This document shows, piece by piece, positions 23,217 through 26,094 of a stretch of DNA of 26,094 bases. Each line of letters begins with the position of its first letter. Position 1 is the first letter of the stretch. Origin of the DNA: CAKSNH01 sp964422725 (lineage in GTDB: Bacteria > Bacillota > Clostridia > UBA1381); the NCBI GenBank assembly GCA_964422725.1, contig CAYRCC010000028.1, positions 1 through 26,094 on the forward strand, written 5' to 3'. The notes beneath the pieces were generated by a model. That model saw only the letters and a list, made by a program, of their open reading frames with translations, made no database searches and was not told the DNA's origin. A program made the position numbers and the translations under genes.

Positions 23217-23234
23217 AGTTAGTTTGCACTAACT
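23217..23234. promoter_or_regulatory. AGTTAGT-TTGC-ACTAACT operator upstream of the ZIP gene
   Basis: A perfect 7-4-7 palindrome. On the minus strand TTAGTG within it, a 17-nt spacer and TAAAAT form a possible promoter, so a bound repressor would cover the -35 box. The rest of the 454-bp gap (23092-23545) is AT-rich, with two hairpins and no gene that I can see. Confidence 0.6.
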
Positions 23235-23246
23235 CATTGGTTTTTT

Positions 23247-23270
23247 AAAAGCCGCCCAACGGCAGCTTTT
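23247..23270. terminator. Hairpin in the ZIP-thiD gap
   Basis: AAAAGC-c-GCC, loop CAAC, GGC-a-GCTTTT: one mismatch in a 10-bp stem. Both outer arms end in T or A runs, so it could end transcription in either direction. Confidence 0.4.
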
Positions 23271-23476
23271 ATTATGTGCAAACCATTTTGCACACACCGT
23301 ATACCGTATTTCTAAGCAACTGCTATTCGCATTGCAGACACAAAGGACAAACACTGCAGACTTATAAGCGTAAATCCTTTTATCTGTATTATACTCTATA
23401 TAATTCTGTGTGTCAATACACCGCTAATATTTAAATTGATTGTCAAGCATACGGTTCGATTTTTTGAATTTACCGC

Positions 23477-23511
23477 AAAACGGCTGATTCCGCTATGGTT
23501 TCAGCCGTTTT
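23477..23511 (-). terminator. Probable terminator of the thi operon
   Basis: AAAACGGCTGA and TCAGCCGTTTT form a perfect 11-bp stem with a 13-nt loop, 35 bp after the thiD stop. On the minus strand it ends in TTTT. Confidence 0.65.
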
Positions 23512-23545
23512 ATAGGGTGTTGATTTACAGCGCTGTTTTTATGTT

Positions 23546-24331
23546 TCACCCAATCCGATAAGTATGGTCAAGCGGACCCGAACCCCTGCCCAGATTGAGC
23601 ATTGCCGCCAACGCACCGCTTACATAGTCCTTGGCACTTTTACAGCTTTCATATACACTCTTTCCCTCGGCAAGTCCGCACGCTATTGCCGACGAAAGCG
23701 TACACCCCGTCCCGTGTGTGTTTGGGTTGTCAATCCGCTTGCCGCACAGCCACTCCGATTTGCCGTTGCAATACAGCAAATCGTTGGCTGTATCGGCAAG
23801 ATGTCCGCCTTTCAGCAACACCGCACCGTCAAATTTTTCAGATATTTTCCGCGCCGCTTTTTCCATATCCGTTTCACTCTTTATCGCAGCACCGCACAGA
23901 ATTTCTGCCTCCGGTATATTCGGAGTTATCACATCGGCAAGCGGAAAAAGTCTGCCAAATAATGCATCAGCCGTACCGTCGGTTATAAGCCGGCAGCCGC
24001 TTGTGGACACCATTACAGGGTCAACCACTATATTCCTCGCATTATACTCGATAAGCTTATCCGCAACCGCCTCTGCAACCTTCGATGACGACACCATACC
24101 TATTTTTACGGCATCGGGAAAAATATCAGTGAATACACTGTCAAGCTGTGAGGCAACAAACTCTGCCGTCACATCGAAAATTTCCGAAACTGCCAGCGTA
24201 TTCTGTGCCGTCAGCGCGGTCAGCGCGCTCAGTGCGTACATTTTATGCGCGGTAATGGTTTTTATATCAGCCTGTATACCGGCACCGCCGCTGCTGTCCG
24301 AGCCGGCAACAGTCAAAACTTTCTTAATCAA
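23546..24331 (-). CDS. thiD: Hydroxymethylpyrimidine/phosphomethylpyrimidine kinase
   Basis: This encodes 261 aa. ThiD phosphorylates hydroxymethylpyrimidine (HMP) and then HMP-phosphate to HMP-diphosphate, the pyrimidine half of thiamine. The N-terminal signature is KKVLTVAGSDSSGGAGIQAD, and the ribokinase-fold active-site motif NTHGTGCTLSSAIA is near residue 210. DPVMVSTSG is also present. The start is best placed at TTG 24331, which overlaps the thiE stop by 8 bp and lies 9 nt after GGGGG; the frame is open further but only inside thiE. It is the last gene of the thiM-thiE-thiD operon. Nothing is missing. Confidence 0.93.
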   Translation of the reverse strand: MIKKVLTVAGSDSSGGAGIQADIKTITAHKMYALSALTALTAQNTLAVSEIFDVTAEFVASQLDSVFTDIFPDAVKIGMVSSSKVAEAVADKLIEYNARNIVVDPVMVSTSGCRLITDGTADALFGRLFPLADVITPNIPEAEILCGAAIKSETDMEKAARKISEKFDGAVLLKGGHLADTANDLLYCNGKSEWLCGKRIDNPNTHGTGCTLSSAIACGLAEGKSVYESCKSAKDYVSGALAAMLNLGRGSGPLDHTYRIG

Positions 24332-24983
24332 CTCCGTATTCCCCCTTTGCAAAAAGCTCCGCTGACAGTTTGTACAGCCGCTCACAGGCATTTTTTATGT
24401 TTTCGCTTGCGAAAATCGCCGAAACCACCGCAACACCGTCAACACCGCTGCCGTACAGCTTAGCAATATTATTCTCGCCAATTCCTCCTATAGCGGTGAC
24501 CGGAATTTCAACCGCACCGCATATACGCTTTAGCATATCAAGTGAAACGCTGTCGGCATCGTTTTTGGTATTTGTTGAAAACACTGCCCCTACGCCCAAA
24601 TAGTCAGCACCGTATTTTTGCGCATCCTTTGCCTGATGAACCGTATGTACAGATACGCCCAAAATCATATTGTCACCTATTTTTTGCCGTACCTCGGAAC
24701 AACTCATATCATTCTGCCCGATATGTACTCCGTCCGCACCGCACCTTACGGCAATATCGACATTATCATTAACTATAAACGGTACATCGTATTTTCTGCA
24801 CAAATCACGCATTTTGACTGCTTCGGAAAAAAGCTCATCTTCACTCATATTCTTTTCCCTAAGCTGTACACATGTAACTCCGCCTTTTAGTGCATCCTCA
24901 ACCTGACTGTAAATGCTCCGATTATCCGTCCACGCCCTATCCGTCACCGCGTACAGGCGCATCATATTTTCAGTACACCTCAT
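24324..24983 (-). CDS. thiE: Thiamine-phosphate synthase
   Basis: This encodes 219 aa. ThiE joins HMP-diphosphate to hydroxyethylthiazole phosphate (HET-P) to make thiamine phosphate. The TIM-barrel motifs are present: RLYAVTDR at the start, GVTCVQLREKN (near 35), VPFIVNDNVDIA, GADGVHIGQNDM, ILGVSVHT, YLGVGAVFSTNTK, VTAIGGIGENN and GVDGVAVVSAIF. The start is the ATG at 24983, 6 nt after AAGGAG and 14 bp inside the end of thiM; longer frames to 25037 lie in thiM and are rejected. It is translationally coupled to thiM on one side and thiD on the other. Confidence 0.95.
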   Translation of the reverse strand: MRCTENMMRLYAVTDRAWTDNRSIYSQVEDALKGGVTCVQLREKNMSEDELFSEAVKMRDLCRKYDVPFIVNDNVDIAVRCGADGVHIGQNDMSCSEVRQKIGDNMILGVSVHTVHQAKDAQKYGADYLGVGAVFSTNTKNDADSVSLDMLKRICGAVEIPVTAIGGIGENNIAKLYGSGVDGVAVVSAIFASENIKNACERLYKLSAELFAKGEYGVD

Positions 24984-25806
24984 AATTTGCTCCTTTTTCC
25001 AGCTCTTCGGCAGTAACCGTAAATATTTCGTCCGCAAGCAAATTCTTATATGTCAAATTGCCCTCGCCCTTATTCAATCTCTCAAACGCTCTCTCGCCGC
25101 AGTATCCCATAAGGCACACCGCCGCCGTACACGCAATTGCGATATCGTCACCGTTAGCCGCGATATATGCCGCAATCAACGCACTCAGCATACACCCCGT
25201 ACCCGAAACCTTACTCATCATTTTATGTCCGTTGCGGATTACATACGCTTTCTTGCTGTCTGCAACTATGTCAACAGCACCCGTTATTACAATAACAGCA
25301 CCCGTTTTCTCCGCAAAACTTTTCGCAAGCGCAATAACCCCATCAATATTGTCATCGTTTACCGCATCTGCACTGTCCGCATCTACGCCCTTTGCCGCGC
25401 CTTTTCCTGCCGCCAGTGCCTTTATTTCCGATATATTCCCTTTTATTACCGAAAAGTCGATTTCCTCAATCAGCTTATGCGCGGTTTGCGTGCGCAGATT
25501 TGAAGCACCGGCACCGGTGGGGTCAAGCACTGTAGGGTGTCCGAGCCGGTTTGCCTCTTTTCCTGCCGCCAGCATTGACTCGATTGTACGCTTGTTAAGT
25601 GTACCGATGTTTATATTCAGCGACGAGCATATTGCGGTTATTTCTTTAACCTCGTCTATATCGTCCGCCATAATCGGCGATGCACCGCACGCAATCAGTA
25701 TATTTGCACAGTCATTCACAGTCACATAATTTGTTATATTATGTACAAGCGGTGTTTTTGCACGCACGGTTTCAAGCATTTTTCCCAGCTTTTTATCTTT
25801 TTCCAT
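24970..25806 (-). CDS. thiM: Hydroxyethylthiazole kinase
   Basis: This encodes 278 aa. ThiM phosphorylates salvaged hydroxyethylthiazole (HET) to HET-P. Family motifs are VRAKTPLVHNITNYVTVNDC (residues 14-33), ASPIMADD, LDPTGAGAS, VIKGNISEIKAL, VVITGAVD and the ATP-site VSGTGCMLSALIAAY near residue 205. It is first in the operon, so with thiE and thiD it gives salvage of both thiamine halves; thiC, thiG and thiH are not in this window. Start ATG 25806 follows GAGAGG. Expression is controlled by the TPP riboswitch and terminator in its leader. Confidence 0.95.
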   Translation of the reverse strand: MEKDKKLGKMLETVRAKTPLVHNITNYVTVNDCANILIACGASPIMADDIDEVKEITAICSSLNINIGTLNKRTIESMLAAGKEANRLGHPTVLDPTGAGASNLRTQTAHKLIEEIDFSVIKGNISEIKALAAGKGAAKGVDADSADAVNDDNIDGVIALAKSFAEKTGAVIVITGAVDIVADSKKAYVIRNGHKMMSKVSGTGCMLSALIAAYIAANGDDIAIACTAAVCLMGYCGERAFERLNKGEGNLTYKNLLADEIFTVTAEELEKGANYEVY

Positions 25807-25856
25807 TTTAACAGCCTCTCTTTTCTGTGTTTCTCACACTCCGCTTTTCTGCGCAC

Positions 25857-25890
25857 AAAAAACGGAGTCACCTGATTAAGATAACTCCGC
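25857..25890 (-). terminator. Terminator in the thi leader (riboswitch expression platform)
   Basis: On the minus strand: GCGGAGT, a 14-nt loop, ACTCCG, then TTTTTT. It lies about 20 nt after the TPP aptamer and 50 bp before thiM, so it is expected to stop transcription when TPP is bound. A second AGCGGAGT copy just downstream (25838-25845) could compete for the ACTCCG arm. Confidence 0.85.
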
Positions 25891-25910
25891 TAAAATACAA
25901 TTATGCGATA

Positions 25911-25996
25911 CACTTTCCTACGTCGGCATTATCCGAATCAGGTATAAGGGTCGAAGTTGATTACTTCCTCTCAGCCTGCCGTCACAAGCTCCCCTG
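25911..25996 (-). ncRNA. TPP riboswitch (THI element)
   Basis: Read on the minus strand: GGGGAGCTTG at the 5' end, GGCTGAGAGG (the CUGAGA core), GACCCTTATACCTGATTCGG and ATAATGCCGACGTAGG. These are the conserved aptamer blocks in order, namely the pyrimidine-binding CUGAGA and the pyrophosphate-binding ACCUGA...GGxxAAUxCC region. It is placed between a promoter at 26033-26061 and thiM, and controls the thiM-thiE-thiD operon by thiamine pyrophosphate level. Confidence 0.97.
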
Positions 25997-26032
25997 TCCG
26001 ATATTCAATTATACAGTCAACCGTATGCTGTT

Positions 26033-26061
26033 ATATTACATCATTTACACATAATTGTCAA
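26033..26061 (-). promoter_or_regulatory. Promoter of the thi operon
   Basis: On the minus strand: TTGACA (26061-26056), 17-nt spacer, TAATAT (26038-26033). Transcription from about 26026 would place the TPP aptamer about 30 nt downstream. Confidence 0.75.
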
Positions 26062-26094
26062 TACATTTTGAAAAATTTGTGGGTTTACGATTGT

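Noticed and set aside
24970..25503. Plus-strand frames opposite thiM, thiE and thiD
   Set aside because: They are antisense to well-conserved thiamine genes and have no family signature.

Overview
The window looks like a chromosome segment from an anaerobic, spore-forming Firmicute of the Clostridia, probably a gut-type Oscillospirales or Lachnospirales relative. The grounds are an alpha/beta-type small acid-soluble spore protein, strong AGGAGG-type ribosome binding sites, SLH-domain surface proteins, a GH2 beta-galactosidase with a divergent AraC regulator, and a TPP-riboswitch thiamine salvage operon. This is inference from gene content; no species can be named.

Region 1 (1-6630) is an accessory island: the tail of an Rhs/polymorphic-toxin locus. 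A conserved, moderately GC-rich Rhs-core segment (YLRARYYAPVQGRF ... VDPSG) recurs five times. Four copies are followed by a different AT-rich C-terminal toxin tip and then by a small gene in the position of a cognate immunity gene. The modules are: CT1 (unrecognised, with a DTYDF motif) plus a lipoprotein; CT2 (M91/NleD-like metallopeptidase, HETTH) plus an exported SLH-like protein; CT3 (Ntox44-like) plus a membrane-anchored protein; a frameshifted remnant; CT4 (second M91-like metallopeptidase, HECIH) plus a second exported SLH-like protein homologous to the CT2 partner; and a truncated 271-bp duplicate of CT2. Modules 2-4 lack a normal start and look like displaced (orphan) CT/immunity cassettes. 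All four candidate immunity proteins carry an export signal or membrane anchor, and the same SLH-like partner family is paired twice with M91-like toxins.

Region 2 (6650-13550) is mostly housekeeping or unknown: a hypothetical protein, a TIGR04086-like membrane protein, a zinc-ribbon/TM/beta-propeller protein, uronate isomerase (uxaC) with a strong promoter and long leader, the spore protein, then an XRE repressor followed by a truncated DUF4417 gene and divergent from a three-SLH-domain exported protein with a perfect consensus promoter.

Region 3 (13550-17490) holds a GH2 beta-galactosidase, its divergent AraC regulator and a decayed Rpn/PD-(D/E)XK transposase-family gene.

Region 4 (17668-23270), minus strand, holds an AraC regulator with two overlapping ABC exporter-type half-transporters (YbtP/YbtQ- or IrtAB-like architecture) and a ZIP metal transporter. 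Near-identical GTTAG-N6-CTAAC palindromes lie upstream of both units and suggest one shared metal-responsive (DtxR-type) regulator.

Region 5 (23546-26061), minus strand, is a thiM-thiE-thiD thiamine salvage operon with a consensus promoter, a TPP riboswitch and an intrinsic terminator in its leader.
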